Assembly (NCBI RefSeq): GCF_902459525.1
Contig: NZ_LR699166.1
Span: forward strand, 535,501 to 599,500
Length of the DNA stretch: 64,000 nt
Source: Sideroxydans sp. CL21
GTDB taxonomy: Bacteria; Pseudomonadota; Gammaproteobacteria; Burkholderiales; Gallionellaceae
Direction: 5' to 3'
The translations under genes and the position numbers were made by a program. The notes under the pieces were generated by a model that was not told the DNA's origin, ran no database searches, and saw nothing but the letters and a program-made list of their open reading frames with translations. Positions 1 to 9,599 of this stretch are shown in pieces; position 1 is the first letter of the stretch, and each line of letters starts with the position of its first letter.

Positions 1-1721
1 ATGGTGCCTTCCGCCATCTCTGCAGCGAAGCACAGGGTTTCGGACAGCGTCGGGTGCGGGTGGATGGTGAGGCCGATGTCTTCCATGTCGGCACCCATTT
101 CCAGTGCCAGCACGCCTTCGGCGATCAGTTCGCCTGCATTCACGCCGACGATGCCCATGCCGAGGATGCGGCGCGAGGTCGGATCCAGCAGCACTTTGGT
201 TATCCCCTCGGGGCGGCCCACTGAACCTGCACGGCCGGAGGCCATCCACGGGAAGGAAGCTTTTTCGTAGGTGACGCCTTTGGCCTGCGCTTGCGTTTCG
301 GTCAGTCCCATCCATGCCACTTCGGGATCGGTGTAGGCCACGGAAGGAATCGTCATCGGTTCGAAGAAGGCCTTGTGTCCGGCGATGTTCTCCGCCGCGA
401 CCTTGCCTTCATGCACCGCCTTGTGTGCCAGCATCGGGTCGCCGACGATGTCGCCGATGGCGAAGATGTGCGGCACGTTGGTGCGCATCTGTTTGTCCAC
501 GGGGATGAAGCCGCGCTCGTTCACGGTCAGGCCTGCCGCTTCGGCGTTGATCTCGCGCCCGTTCGGGCGGCGGCCCACGGCCATCAGCACCTTGTCGTAC
601 ACCTGCGCTTCGGCAGGTGCCTGTTCGCCTTCGAAAGTGACCTTCAGTCCAGCTTTGGTCGCCTCGATCTTCGTGACCTTGGTTTTCAGCATGATGGCTT
701 CGTAGCGCTTGGCGATGCGGGTGTGCAGCGGCTTGACCAAGTCCTTGTCCGCGCCGGGCATCAATTGGTCCATCAACTCGACCACCGTGATCTTGGAACC
801 GAGTGCGTCATACACCGTCGCCATTTCCAGGCCGATGATGCCGCCGCCGATGACCAGCATGCGCTTCGGGATATCCTTCAGTGCCAAGGCGCCGGTGGAA
901 TCGATCATACGCGGATCGTCGTAGGGGAAGCCCGGGATGCGCGCCACGCTGGAACCGGCGGCCACGATCGCATTGTCGAACGTGACGGTCTTCACGCCGT
1001 CGGCGGTTTGCACAGACAGGCTGTTGGGCGAGGAGAATTGTGCCTTGCCGCTCAATACCTGCACCTTGCGTTGCTTGGCGAGTCCGGCCAGGCCGCCGGT
1101 GGATTTGGAGATCACGCTCTCCTTCCACGCGCGGATGCCGTCGATGTCGATCTTGGGCTTGCCGAAAGTCACGCCGTGATGGCCGACCTCTTCCGCTTCC
1201 GTGATGACCTTGGCCACATGCAACAGCGCTTTGGACGGGATACAACCGACATTGAGGCACACGCCGCCAAGTGCGGATTCCTTCTCGATCAATACGACCT
1301 GCTTGCCGAGGTCGGCGGCACGGAATGCCGCGGTATAGCCGCCGGGGCCGGCGCCGAGAACGACGACTTCGGCATGTAGATCCGAGGATACGGGATTCGG
1401 GATTCGGGACTCAGGGGTGGGGGCTGCGGGTGCGGACGCGACGGCGGGTTTTACTGAATCCTGTTTCCCGTCTCCTGTATCCTGACTTTCAAGCAGCAGA
1501 ATCACCGAACCTTCACTGACCTTGTCGCCCACCTTGATCTTGATCTGTTTCACCACGCCTGCAACGGGAGACGGCACGTCCACTGTGGCTTTGTCTGTTT
1601 CCAGCGAAACGAGGGCTTGCTCCTTTGCGATTCGATCGCCGGGTTTTACCGAGATCTCGATGACGGCGACATTTTTGAAGCTCCCGATGTCAGGGACTTT
1701 GATTTCAATGGTTTGGCTCAT
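1..1721 (-). CDS. lpdA: Dihydrolipoamide dehydrogenase with N-terminal lipoyl domain (3' end cut)
   Basis: E3 component of 2-oxoacid dehydrogenase complexes: a cytoplasmic FAD enzyme that reoxidises dihydrolipoyl groups with NAD+. About 573 residues are visible. Residues 1-78 form a lipoyl domain with the lipoylated lysine in ETDKATV (about K44). A Pro/Ala/Ser linker follows (about 79-115), then the Rossmann FAD site GAGPGG, the redox disulfide in GGVCLNVGC, a second Rossmann motif (GGGIIGLE) and the C-terminal dimer domain with the catalytic HPHPT. The frame runs off the window after AAEMAEGT, so only a few residues are missing. The ATG lies 18 bases after the proA stop, so the two are probably cotranscribed. 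The linker contains short degenerate repeats (see findings). The family call is secure. Confidence 0.96.
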   Translation of the reverse strand, partial: MSQTIEIKVPDIGSFKNVAVIEISVKPGDRIAKEQALVSLETDKATVDVPSPVAGVVKQIKIKVGDKVSEGSVILLLESQDTGDGKQDSVKPAVASAPAAPTPESRIPNPVSSDLHAEVVVLGAGPGGYTAAFRAADLGKQVVLIEKESALGGVCLNVGCIPSKALLHVAKVITEAEEVGHHGVTFGKPKIDIDGIRAWKESVISKSTGGLAGLAKQRKVQVLSGKAQFSSPNSLSVQTADGVKTVTFDNAIVAAGSSVARIPGFPYDDPRMIDSTGALALKDIPKRMLVIGGGIIGLEMATVYDALGSKITVVELMDQLMPGADKDLVKPLHTRIAKRYEAIMLKTKVTKIEATKAGLKVTFEGEQAPAEAQVYDKVLMAVGRRPNGREINAEAAGLTVNERGFIPVDKQMRTNVPHIFAIGDIVGDPMLAHKAVHEGKVAAENIAGHKAFFEPMTIPSVAYTDPEVAWMGLTETQAQAKGVTYEKASFPWMASGRAGSVGRPEGITKVLLDPTSRRILGMGIVGVNAGELIAEGVLALEMGADMEDIGLTIHPHPTLSETLCFAAEMAEGT

Positions 1722-1739
1722 GTTTTTCTCTCTTATTAT

Positions 1740-2999
1740 TTAGACTCTGATTTGCCCGTTGCCGAGCACAATGTACTTCTGCGAAGTCAATCCTTCCAAT
1801 CCTACCGGCCCGCGTGCATGAATTTTGTCGGTGGAAATGCCGATTTCAGCGCCCAGGCCGTACTCGAAACCGTCTGCAAAGCGTGTCGAAGCATTGACCA
1901 TGACGCTGCTGGAATCCACTTCTCTCAGGAAACGCATCGCTTTGGTGTAGTTCTCCGTCACGATACTGTCGGTATGTTGTGAGCCGTAGGTGTCGATATG
2001 TGCGATTGCCGCATCCAGATCGGCGACCACACGGATGCTGAGGATGGGCGCGAGGTATTCCGTGTGCCAATCCTCTTCGGTCGCGACCTTCATCTGCGAG
2101 ACCAGTTTGCGCGATGCGTCGTCGCCGCGCAGTTCCACACCTTTGTCCAGATAGATTTTGCATAACTCGGGCAGCACTTTCGCCGCAATGTTCGTATTCA
2201 CCAGCAGGGTCTCCATCGCGTTGCACACGCCGTAGCGGTGAGTCTTGGCGTTGTCGGCGATGCGGATGGCTTTGCCGATATCCGCTTCGTCATCGATGTA
2301 GACGTGGCACACCCCGTGCAGGTGCTTGATCACCGGGATGCGCGCCTCGTTCGATATACGTTCGATCAATTCCTTGCCGCCGCGCGGCACGATCACATCC
2401 ACATAAGCGGTCAGGGTGATGAGTTCGCCCACGGCAGCGCGGTCGGTCGTATTGACGACCTGCACTGCGGTCTCCGGCAAACCGGCGGCTTTCAGGCCGG
2501 CGTGCACGCAGGCGGCGATGGCCTGGTTGGAATGGAGTGCCTCGGAGCCGCCGCGCAGGATGCAGGCGTTGCCGGATTTCAGGCACAGTCCTGCGGCATC
2601 CGCCGTCACATTCGGACGTGATTCGTAAATGATGCCGATGACACCGAGCGGCACGCGCATCTTGCCGACCTGGATGCCGGACGGGCGGAATTTCATGTCG
2701 CTGATTTCGCCGATGGGATCGGCCAGTTGTGCGATTTGCTGCAGGCCTTCGGCCATGCCTTTGATCGTTTTTTCGGTGAGGGTGAGGCGGTCTACCGAAG
2801 CGGCATCCAGGCCGTTGGTTTTGGCTGCCGCGACGTCTTTGCTGTTGGCGGCGATGAGTGCAGCGCTGCTGTGCAGAATGGCATCGGCGATGGCAAGCAG
2901 CGCACGGTTTTTTGTGTTGGTATCAGCCTGAGCCATCAGGCGCGACGCGGCGCGCGCCTGCTTGCCGACGGACTGCATGTATTGCTTGACGTCTTCCAT
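1740..2999 (-). CDS. proA: Glutamate-5-semialdehyde dehydrogenase (gamma-glutamyl phosphate reductase)
   Basis: Second step of proline synthesis: NADPH-dependent reduction of gamma-glutamyl phosphate to glutamate semialdehyde in the cytoplasm. The 419-residue product matches the family length. It has the aldehyde-dehydrogenase fold with [13 protein letters not shown], the cofactor-binding segment [10 protein letters not shown] and the catalytic cysteine in [12 protein letters not shown] chose the ATG at 2999 because GGAAG lies six bases upstream. An in-frame ATG at 3032 would add 11 residues that the family lacks. The gene is divergent from trpC with about 86 bases between them, and is followed at 18 bases by lpdA, an unusual partner with no biochemical link to proline. 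Confidence 0.96.
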   Translation of the reverse strand: MEDVKQYMQSVGKQARAASRLMAQADTNTKNRALLAIADAILHSSAALIAANSKDVAAAKTNGLDAASVDRLTLTEKTIKGMAEGLQQIAQLADPIGEISDMKFRPSGIQVGKMRVPLGVIGIIYESRPNVTADAAGLCLKSGNACILRGGSEALHSNQAIAACVHAGLKAAGLPETAVQVVNTTDRAAVGELITLTAYVDVIVPRGGKELIERISNEARIPVIKHLHGVCHVYIDDEADIGKAIRIADNAKTHRYGVCNAMETLLVNTNIAAKVLPELCKIYLDKGVELRGDDASRKLVSQMKVATEEDWHTEYLAPILSIRVVADLDAAIAHIDTYGSQHTDSIVTENYTKAMRFLREVDSSSVMVNASTRFADGFEYGLGAEIGISTDKIHARGPVGLEGLTSQKYIVLGNGQIRV

Positions 3000-3085
3000 G
3001 AAGGCTTCCAAATGTTGCACTGTGCCCTGCATTTTAGCATTCCGCTTGCGATAGAATGCAGACTCTATAAAAAGAGAACCACAGC

Positions 3086-3895
3086 ATGTCCGACATCCTC
3101 AACAAGATTCTCGCGGTCAAGAACCAGGAAATTGCCGCCGCATTGTTTGCCAAGCCCCTGCCTGTGATGCGTGCGGAAGCCGAACAGGCAGCGCCTGCAC
3201 GGGACTTTGCAGGCGCCATTCGCGGCAAGATCGCTGCCGGACAGTCGGCGATCATTGCCGAGATCAAGAAAGCCAGTCCCAGCAAAGGGGTTATTCGGGC
3301 TGATTTTCGTCCGGCCGAGATCGCCGCCAGTTACGAGCGGCATGGCGCAGCCTGTTTGTCGGTGCTCACCGATGAGCAGTTCTTTCAGGGCAGTGCGGCG
3401 TACCTGAAGCAAGCGCGCGAGGCTTGCAGCCTGCCGGTATTGCGCAAGGATTTCATCGTGAGCGAATACCAGGTCTACCAATCGCGTGCGATGGGGGCGG
3501 ATGCCATCCTGCTGATCGCTTCGGCACTGACGCTGAACCAGATGAAGTCGCTCGAGAAGCTGGCGCACAAGCTGGGCATGGATGTGCTGGTGGAAGTGCA
3601 TGACGGCAAGGAGCTGGAAGTCGCGCTGCAGCTCTCGACGCACCTGATCGGCATCAACAATCGCAACCTGCGCACCTTTGAGGTCAGCCTGCAAACCACG
3701 CTCGATCTGCTGTCGCGTGTCTACGCATCCGAAAAAGGGCACGATTGCATCGTTGTCACCGAAAGCGGCATCTTCACGGCTGACGACGTCAGGCTGATGC
3801 GCAATCACCAGGTCAATACCTTCCTGGTCGGCGAGGCGTTCATGCGCGCGCCCGAGCCGGGAGCGGAATTGGCCAGGGTTTTCGGGAATGTATGA
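3086..3895 (+). CDS. trpC: Indole-3-glycerol phosphate synthase
   Basis: Converts carboxyphenylamino-deoxyribulose phosphate to indole-3-glycerol phosphate in tryptophan synthesis. The 269-residue protein is a monofunctional TrpC-type TIM barrel. [12 protein letters not shown] holds the catalytic Glu/Lys pair at about residues 53-64. Other family motifs are LRKDFIV, GINNRNL (phosphate/Asn site) and VTESGI. No trpD or trpG is adjacent in the window. The shared proA-trpC intergenic region contains GATAGAAT at about 3050, a possible -10 element for trpC. Confidence 0.96.
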   Translation: MSDILNKILAVKNQEIAAALFAKPLPVMRAEAEQAAPARDFAGAIRGKIAAGQSAIIAEIKKASPSKGVIRADFRPAEIAASYERHGAACLSVLTDEQFFQGSAAYLKQAREACSLPVLRKDFIVSEYQVYQSRAMGADAILLIASALTLNQMKSLEKLAHKLGMDVLVEVHDGKELEVALQLSTHLIGINNRNLRTFEVSLQTTLDLLSRVYASEKGHDCIVVTESGIFTADDVRLMRNHQVNTFLVGEAFMRAPEPGAELARVFGNV

Positions 3896-3931
3896 CCCTG
3901 GTCGTCGGTATTTAAATCAAAAGGTGACACC

Positions 3932-5833
3932 TTGAGCGCTATTCATCCTTCAGAAATTTCATTCATTACCCGGCACGCGCCGTTCGATCACATGGAGCTC
4001 CCCCATGTTTTATGGATGCTGCAGCGCATGCGGCTGGGATATTACCCCGAAGGCGAGGTGATCGTGTCGCCGGAGCAAGGGCCGGTGGACCGGTTCCTGG
4101 TCATCAAACAAGGCATGGTGCACGGCGAGCAGAGCGTGGCGCACGCTTCCGAGGCAGATACCTGGCTGGAGTTGTCGGAAGGGGAATGCTTTCCGTTGGG
4201 CGCGTTGCTGGCCAACCGCCGTGTCGCGAGTGTTTATCGGGCGGGCAACGATGTCTTCTGCTACGAACTGTCCGCGACCGACTTTCGGGAACTGATCGGC
4301 TTGAGTGCCGCGTTCCGCGATTTCTGCACGCGGCGCATCGCCAATCTGCTGGAACACTCCAAGCAGGTCATCCAGGCTCAATACAGCAATTCGAGCGTCG
4401 AGCAACAATCGCTTGCCAGCCCCTTGTCGACGATTATCCGGCGCACGCCGATAACATGCCCGCCGGATATGACGGTGCGGCAGGTGCTGAAGATCATGCA
4501 TGAACAGCAAGTCGGTTCCATGATCGCGGTGGATGAGGATGGGCGTCCGCTGGGCATCCTGACCTTGCCCGACGTGCTTGAGCGCATTGCTTTGCCGCAG
4601 ATCGATCTGGATCAACCGGTGATCAATGTGATGTCGACATATCTGGAGACACTGACGCCGCAAGCACTGGCGCATGAAGCAGCGCTGACCATGGCCAAGC
4701 ACGGCTTCCGCCATGTGCTGGTGGTCGAGAATGAAAAGCTGGTCGGACTGGTGTCGGAAAAGGACCTGTTCGCCTTGCAGCGAGTCGGTCTGCGCCAGAT
4801 CGGTTCTGCCATACGCCATGCCGATTCGATCGAAGTGTTGCAACAGGGAGCAATGGACATTCGCAATATGGCGCGCAACATGATGGCGCAGGGAGTTGCG
4901 GCCGAACAGTTGACCCAGTTCATTTCCACTTTCAATGACCTGCTTACGGTTCGGGTTGTCGAGCTCGAGTTTGCAGCCAGCGATCTTGCGGGCACGCCGC
5001 TGCTTAACGGAGTGTGCTGGATGGCTTTGGGTTCAGAAGGCCGTTTCGAGCAGACCTTGAATACCGATCAGGACAACGCGATCATTTTCGACACGCCGCA
5101 AGGCATGACCGCGGATCAGGCTCGGGAAAAACTTTTGCCTGTTGCGAAGCGCATCAACGAAAAACTCGCAATGTGCGGATTCCCGTTATGCAAGGGTGAA
5201 ATCATGGCAAGCAATCCCCAATGGTGCCTGTCGCTGGAAGAGTGGAAGCAGACTTTCTCGGGCTGGATTCGGGGCGGGACGCCGGAATCACTGTTGTATG
5301 CAACCATCTTCTTCGATTTTCGCGCGCTCCACGGGGCACAGCATCTGGCCGAAGACTTGCGTTTGTGGCTGGCACGGGTCGCCAGCGACAATAGCCGTTT
5401 CCTGTACATGATGGCCGAGAATGCCCTGCGCAACCGTCCGCCGCTGGGCGTGATACGGGATTTTGTCCTGAACGATTCGGACCGGATCGATCTCAAGCTC
5501 AACGGCATCACCCCGTTCGTGGATGCGGCGCGCATCTTCAGTCTGGCGACCGGGGTGACGCACACAAACACCGTCCAGCGTTTGCGCCTGAGTGCGGCGA
5601 AGATGAACCTGCCAACGTCTGAAATCGAAGCATGGATCGATGCGCTGCTGTTCATACAGGTGCTGCGCCTGCGCCACCACGATGAATCGAGCGCAAAGGG
5701 CCTGAGTGAGGACGCACTGGACAACCTGATTGATCCGGCATCATTGAACGAGCTGGATCGCCGCATTCTCAAGGAGGCATTCCGTCAGGCGCGCAAAGCG
5801 CAGGCCAAATTGAGGCTGGATTACCAACTTTGA
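3932..5833 (+). CDS. cNMP-binding / dual CBS / DUF294 nucleotidyltransferase-like protein
   Basis: A 633-residue cytoplasmic signalling protein. Domains in order: a cyclic-nucleotide-binding-like domain (about 20-140), a tandem CBS pair that usually binds adenine nucleotides (about 165-285), and the DUF294 putative nucleotidyltransferase (about 340-625). In the last, GSEGR followed by an Asp-x-Asp pair (NTDQDN, about residues 365-380) resembles the active site of GlnD-type enzymes. No substrate has been established for this architecture. Translation starts at TTG 3932, supported by AAGGTGA a few bases upstream. The gene overlaps the following exonuclease by four bases and heads the DUF485-ActP region. 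Such proteins often sit beside acetate/solute symporters, so control of uptake is a reasonable inference. Confidence 0.85.
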   Translation: MSAIHPSEISFITRHAPFDHMELPHVLWMLQRMRLGYYPEGEVIVSPEQGPVDRFLVIKQGMVHGEQSVAHASEADTWLELSEGECFPLGALLANRRVASVYRAGNDVFCYELSATDFRELIGLSAAFRDFCTRRIANLLEHSKQVIQAQYSNSSVEQQSLASPLSTIIRRTPITCPPDMTVRQVLKIMHEQQVGSMIAVDEDGRPLGILTLPDVLERIALPQIDLDQPVINVMSTYLETLTPQALAHEAALTMAKHGFRHVLVVENEKLVGLVSEKDLFALQRVGLRQIGSAIRHADSIEVLQQGAMDIRNMARNMMAQGVAAEQLTQFISTFNDLLTVRVVELEFAASDLAGTPLLNGVCWMALGSEGRFEQTLNTDQDNAIIFDTPQGMTADQAREKLLPVAKRINEKLAMCGFPLCKGEIMASNPQWCLSLEEWKQTFSGWIRGGTPESLLYATIFFDFRALHGAQHLAEDLRLWLARVASDNSRFLYMMAENALRNRPPLGVIRDFVLNDSDRIDLKLNGITPFVDAARIFSLATGVTHTNTVQRLRLSAAKMNLPTSEIEAWIDALLFIQVLRLRHHDESSAKGLSEDALDNLIDPASLNELDRRILKEAFRQARKAQAKLRLDYQL

Positions 5834-6537
5834 AAAAATTGCTGCAACGCTGGTTCGCTCCCGCGCCGAATCTGACTCCGCAGCAAAGGGCACGTCTGAA
5901 TGCGTGGCGTGCACTACCCGCGGGCGAGAGGAAGAGCGCGTTCGACCATTCGCGGTATGTAGTGGTCGATGTCGAAACGACGGGCTTGAACCTGATTACC
6001 GACACGCTGATCTCCATCGGTGCAGTGGCAATGGTCAATGGCCGTATTGTGCTCGAAGACAGCTTTTCGGTCGTGCTGCAACAGCAGGAGAGCAGCGGCA
6101 AGGAAAACATACTGGTGCATGGCATTTCCAGTACTGCGCAACGCGAAGGCGACGATCCTGTGGAGGCCTTGCTGGCCTTTCTCGAATATCTGGGCAAATC
6201 CCGACTGGTCGCTTTTCACGTTGCTTTCGACGAAACCATGATCCGGCGTGCCATGCGCCAATACCTGGGATTGTCATTCAAGCATGCCTGGCTGGATCTG
6301 GCCTATGTGATGCCTGCCCTGAATCGTTCGCTGATGGGCACTCATCGTGTGCTGGATGACTGGATCGGGCGTTTCAACATCCGCATCGAGGCCAGGCATA
6401 ACGCATTGGCGGATGCACTGGCTACCGCGCAACTGTTCCAGATCGCCATTGCACAAGCACACAAGAGAAACATTAATGACTTCGAGGGCTTGTATGACCT
6501 CGAGAGGACACACCACTGGCTGCGTGATGTAAGCTAA
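5830..6537 (+). CDS. DEDDh 3'-5' exonuclease (DnaQ/PolIII epsilon-like)
   Basis: A 235-residue stand-alone exonuclease of the RNase T/DnaQ superfamily. ExoI is in VVVDVETTGLN (about residues 41-51), ExoII in AFHVAFDE and ExoIII in HNALADALATA, which gives the full DEDDh metal-binding set, so an active nuclease is expected. The N-terminal 35 residues are basic and family-specific. The start is TTG 5830, whose last bases overlap the stop of the preceding gene, implying translational coupling. The pairing of this exonuclease with a DUF294/CBS protein is common in proteobacteria, but what it digests is not known. It is unlikely to be the replicative epsilon subunit. Confidence 0.85.
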   Translation: MKKLLQRWFAPAPNLTPQQRARLNAWRALPAGERKSAFDHSRYVVVDVETTGLNLITDTLISIGAVAMVNGRIVLEDSFSVVLQQQESSGKENILVHGISSTAQREGDDPVEALLAFLEYLGKSRLVAFHVAFDETMIRRAMRQYLGLSFKHAWLDLAYVMPALNRSLMGTHRVLDDWIGRFNIRIEARHNALADALATAQLFQIAIAQAHKRNINDFEGLYDLERTHHWLRDVS

Positions 6538-6776
6538 CCGTAAGATTCCTGACGTAACCTTGTGTTCGGTAGCACGAATGGGTCGGGAGACTAATCCTTG
6601 AAACGACTGTTTCGCAGTGGCAACAATGCGGAATCCGCCGCTTCAAGCCGGGCACACGGTATTCAACTGTAAAGTACAATTTTTTTGCACCGTCAACTTT
6701 TCAAGACCATCGATGAGTCGTCACCTGTTGTTGAGCTATTTTCATTTCTGTAAATAAATAACTGAGGGAGGAAGTC

Positions 6777-7088
6777 ATGTCGTTATTGATTGCAAGCAAG
6801 ATACAAAGCAATCCGAAATACCTTCAATTGGTCAGCCGTCGCGATACGCTTTCCTGGACGTTGTCGGCGATTGTTTGTGTGATGTATTTCGGTTTCATTC
6901 TGTTGATTGCGTTTGCCCCGGATGTTCTTACCCAGCCCATCGCTGCCGACAGCGTGATTCCGGTAGGCATGCTCGCAGGAGTAGGCGTGATCCTGGCGTC
7001 TTGTGTGCTGACGGGCATTTATGTGTACAAGGCAAACACAGTCTTCGATCCCATCGTCAACGAAATCGTTCGCGAGGCCTCCAAATGA
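6777..7088 (+). CDS. DUF485 membrane protein (YjcH-like partner of ActP)
   Basis: A 103-residue inner-membrane protein with two predicted transmembrane helices (about residues 30-53 and 62-86). It matches the DUF485 family found just upstream of the cation/acetate symporter ActP. A strong GAGGGAGG ribosome-binding site precedes the ATG, and the stop overlaps the actP start in an ATGA junction, so the two are coupled. Its molecular role is not established; co-occurrence suggests a transporter accessory protein. The 239 bases upstream (6538-6776) hold no gene and probably carry the promoter for this pair. Confidence 0.88.
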   Translation: MSLLIASKIQSNPKYLQLVSRRDTLSWTLSAIVCVMYFGFILLIAFAPDVLTQPIAADSVIPVGMLAGVGVILASCVLTGIYVYKANTVFDPIVNEIVREASK

Positions 7089-8866
7089 ATATATTCAAAT
7101 CTGCATGCTTCGCATTATTGGGTTTTGCTTCGCTGCTTACTGCTGATCTGTCCTTCGCCGCAGACGCCGCCATGTCTGCCCCAGCGCCAGCTACTGCAAC
7201 CGCATCTGCTGCCGCACCTGCGTCTGCCGTAGCGCCTGTAGCCGCTGCCGCAGCAGCCGTTGCTCCGGCGGAAGTGCCGCTTAACTGGCATGCCATCATC
7301 ATGTTCGTTCTGTTCGTTGCGGTCACGCTGGTCATTACTTACTGGGCCGCTACCCGTACCAAGACGGCAAGCGACTTCTACGCCGCCGGACGCGGTATCA
7401 CGGGCTTTCAAAACGGCATGGCCATCGCGGGCGACTACATGTCGGCAGCCTCGTTTCTGGGTATTGCCGCGCTGGTCTATTTCAACGGTTTCTATGGCCT
7501 GTTGTTTTCAGTGGGCTGGCTCGTCGGTTGGCCGATCATCCTGTTCCTGATCGCAGAACGCTTGCGCAATCTCGGTAAATTCACCTATGCCGACGTTGTA
7601 TCGTTCCGTCTCAAGCAGGGACCGGTCCGCACCATGGCCGCGATCAGCTCGCTGATTGTCGTCATCTGGTATCTGATCGGACAGGCAGTCGGTGCAGGGC
7701 AGTTGCTGCATACCTTGGTACCGCAGATCTCCTACCGCGAATCGATTGTCGTCGTCGGCGTGCTGATCATCACCTACGTTACCTTCGGCGGCATGAAAGC
7801 CACGACCTGGGTGCAGATCATCAAGGCCGGTCTGCTGCTGGGCGGTGCAACCATGATGGCGTTCGGTGTGATGGCCCACGAAGGGTTCAGCTTTGCGAAG
7901 CTGTTCACCGACGCTGTTGCCGCCCACCCGAAACATATGGAAATCATGAAATCCGTGGTGCCGATCGGGGCGAAGGCCAATCCTATCGAGTCTATTTCCC
8001 TGGGATTGACACTGATGTTCGGCACGGCCGGATTGCCGCACATCCTGATGCGCTTCTTCACGGTTACCGACTCCAAGGCGGCACGCAAGTCGGTGCTCTA
8101 TGGAACATGCTTCATCGGCTTCTTCTACATCCTGACCTTCATCATCGGTTTTGGCGCGATCGTTCTCGTGGCCAACAATCCAGAGTATGTGGCCGACATC
8201 AGCAAGAGCGTACTGAACCTGAAGGGTGGGGGCAGCATGCCGGCGGTTTACCTGTCGCACGCGCTGGGTGGTGACTTCTTCCTCGGCTTCATTGCAGCGG
8301 TCGCCTTTGCCACCATTCTCGCGGTTGTATCGGGTCTGACGCTGGCGGGTGCATCTGCTTTGTCGCACGATATCTATGCGAACGTGATCATGAAGGGCAC
8401 CGCATCCGAGAAGCAGGAAGTGTGGGTTTCAAAGATGATGGTGATCGGATTGGGCATACTCGCCGTGATCCTCGGTATCGCCTTCGAGAAACAGAACGTT
8501 GCCTACATCGTGGCGTTGACCTTCTCGATCGCCGCCTGCACCAACTTCCCCGTTCTGGTCATGTCCATTTTCTGGCGCGGCCTGACGACACGCGGTGCAG
8601 TACTCGGTGGCTATACCGGCATCTTCGGTTCTATCGGCCTGCTGATCATTGGCCCGACGGTATGGACCAAAGTGCTTGCAATGGGACCGGCAATCTTCCC
8701 GTACGACTTCCCGACCTTCGTGGTTCTGCCGGCAGTGCTGATCGTCGCCTATATTGCGTCGATCACCGATAGCAGTGAAAGCGGCAAGAAAGAACGGGCT
8801 GCCTATGACGCGCAGATGATTCGTGCCGAAACCGGCTTGGGCGCTGAGGTGGGTGCTTCTCACTAA
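7085..8866 (+). CDS. actP: Cation/acetate symporter, SSS family
   Basis: Sodium:solute symporter of the ActP branch, expected to import acetate and related short carboxylates. I start it at ATG 7085, inside the stop of the DUF485 gene; a longer in-frame reading back to 6875 is an out-of-frame shadow of that gene. The 593-residue product begins with a signal-like segment and an unusually long Ala/Pro-rich stretch (about 25-65). About 13 membrane helices follow, with family motifs [18 protein letters not shown] and [16 protein letters not shown] strong terminator follows. Confidence 0.92.
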   Translation: MNIFKSACFALLGFASLLTADLSFAADAAMSAPAPATATASAAAPASAVAPVAAAAAAVAPAEVPLNWHAIIMFVLFVAVTLVITYWAATRTKTASDFYAAGRGITGFQNGMAIAGDYMSAASFLGIAALVYFNGFYGLLFSVGWLVGWPIILFLIAERLRNLGKFTYADVVSFRLKQGPVRTMAAISSLIVVIWYLIGQAVGAGQLLHTLVPQISYRESIVVVGVLIITYVTFGGMKATTWVQIIKAGLLLGGATMMAFGVMAHEGFSFAKLFTDAVAAHPKHMEIMKSVVPIGAKANPIESISLGLTLMFGTAGLPHILMRFFTVTDSKAARKSVLYGTCFIGFFYILTFIIGFGAIVLVANNPEYVADISKSVLNLKGGGSMPAVYLSHALGGDFFLGFIAAVAFATILAVVSGLTLAGASALSHDIYANVIMKGTASEKQEVWVSKMMVIGLGILAVILGIAFEKQNVAYIVALTFSIAACTNFPVLVMSIFWRGLTTRGAVLGGYTGIFGSIGLLIIGPTVWTKVLAMGPAIFPYDFPTFVVLPAVLIVAYIASITDSSESGKKERAAYDAQMIRAETGLGAEVGASH

Positions 8867-8891
8867 GACGTAACTGTTTTTCATCAAGAAG

Positions 8892-8922
8892 GGCCACCGG
8901 CTGTTTTCCCGGTGGCCTTTTT
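8892..8922 (+). terminator. Rho-independent terminator after actP
   Basis: Nine-base GC-rich arms (ggccaccgg / ccggtggcc) around an 8-base loop are followed by a T run. It lies between convergent actP and the NarL-type regulator gene. A-rich sequence on the other side means it may also stop transcription from the opposite strand. Confidence 0.9.
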
Positions 8923-8948
8923 CTTGTGCGCTGGAAAGCAGCCCGGAT

Positions 8949-9599
8949 TTACTGCCCGGTTCCGGAAACTCCGTGTTGCATGGCGATCAGGGCGGCTTCT
9001 GTGCGCGAGCGTACATGCAACTTTTGCAAAATGCTTGTCATGTAATGTTTGACGGTCTTTTCCGCCAGGAAAGTGCGCTCGCCGATCTCGCGGTTGGTGA
9101 GTCCCTGGCTCAGGAGCTGGAGGATGGTGGTCTCGCGCGGTGTCAGTTCGGAAAAAGCATCAATGGGGTGCGGGTTGGAGAACTCGGTCAGCATATCCGC
9201 TGCCAGGGCAGGGGTGACATAGGCTTCGCCGCTTGCCACGCGACGGGTGATGGATCGCAACTCGCTTGCGGAAACCCCCTTCAGTACATAGCCGTGCGCG
9301 CCTGCCTTGAGTGCAGCCATCAGGTTTTCCCGATTTTCGGAGACGGTGAGCATCATGATGCGCACGACGGGTGCGCTGGCGGCGATCTTTGCTGCGGCAG
9401 CGATCCCTCCCATGCCGGTCATCGAGACATCCAGCAACACGATGTCGGGGTGCAGGTTTTGCACCATTTCAACTGCTTCTTCGCCGCTCCCAGCCTGGGC
9501 GATCACTTCGAAATCGGGTTCAGCGCTGAGCGAGTGGGCGACGCCCTCGCGGAACAGGGGATGGTCATCGGCAAGCAGGATGCGGATCGGATTAGACAT
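8949..9599 (-). CDS. NarL/FixJ-family response regulator
   Basis: A 216-residue DNA-binding response regulator. The receiver domain (about 1-125) has the acidic pair DDH, the phosphoacceptor Asp in VLLDVSM and the conserved Lys in VLKG. The LuxR-type helix-turn-helix (about 150-210) has LTPRE and GLTNREI. It overlaps the sensor kinase gene by eight bases, so they form one transcription unit. The pair lies between actP (convergent) and the mto operon (divergent), so its targets may be either or both. No target can be shown from sequence. Confidence 0.94.
   Translation of the reverse strand: MSNPIRILLADDHPLFREGVAHSLSAEPDFEVIAQAGSGEEAVEMVQNLHPDIVLLDVSMTGMGGIAAAAKIAASAPVVRIMMLTVSENRENLMAALKAGAHGYVLKGVSASELRSITRRVASGEAYVTPALAADMLTEFSNPHPIDAFSELTPRETTILQLLSQGLTNREIGERTFLAEKTVKHYMTSILQKLHVRSRTEAALIAMQHGVSGTGQ

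Noticed and set aside
291-1379. 362-codon plus-strand frame over lpdA
   Set aside because: Antisense shadow of a well-supported lpdA; the protein is His/Arg/Gln-rich with no family features.
5830-6537. Replicative DNA polymerase III epsilon subunit (dnaQ)
   Set aside because: The sequence has the exonuclease motifs, but the operon context with a DUF294/CBS gene and the N-terminal extension point to the stand-alone family.
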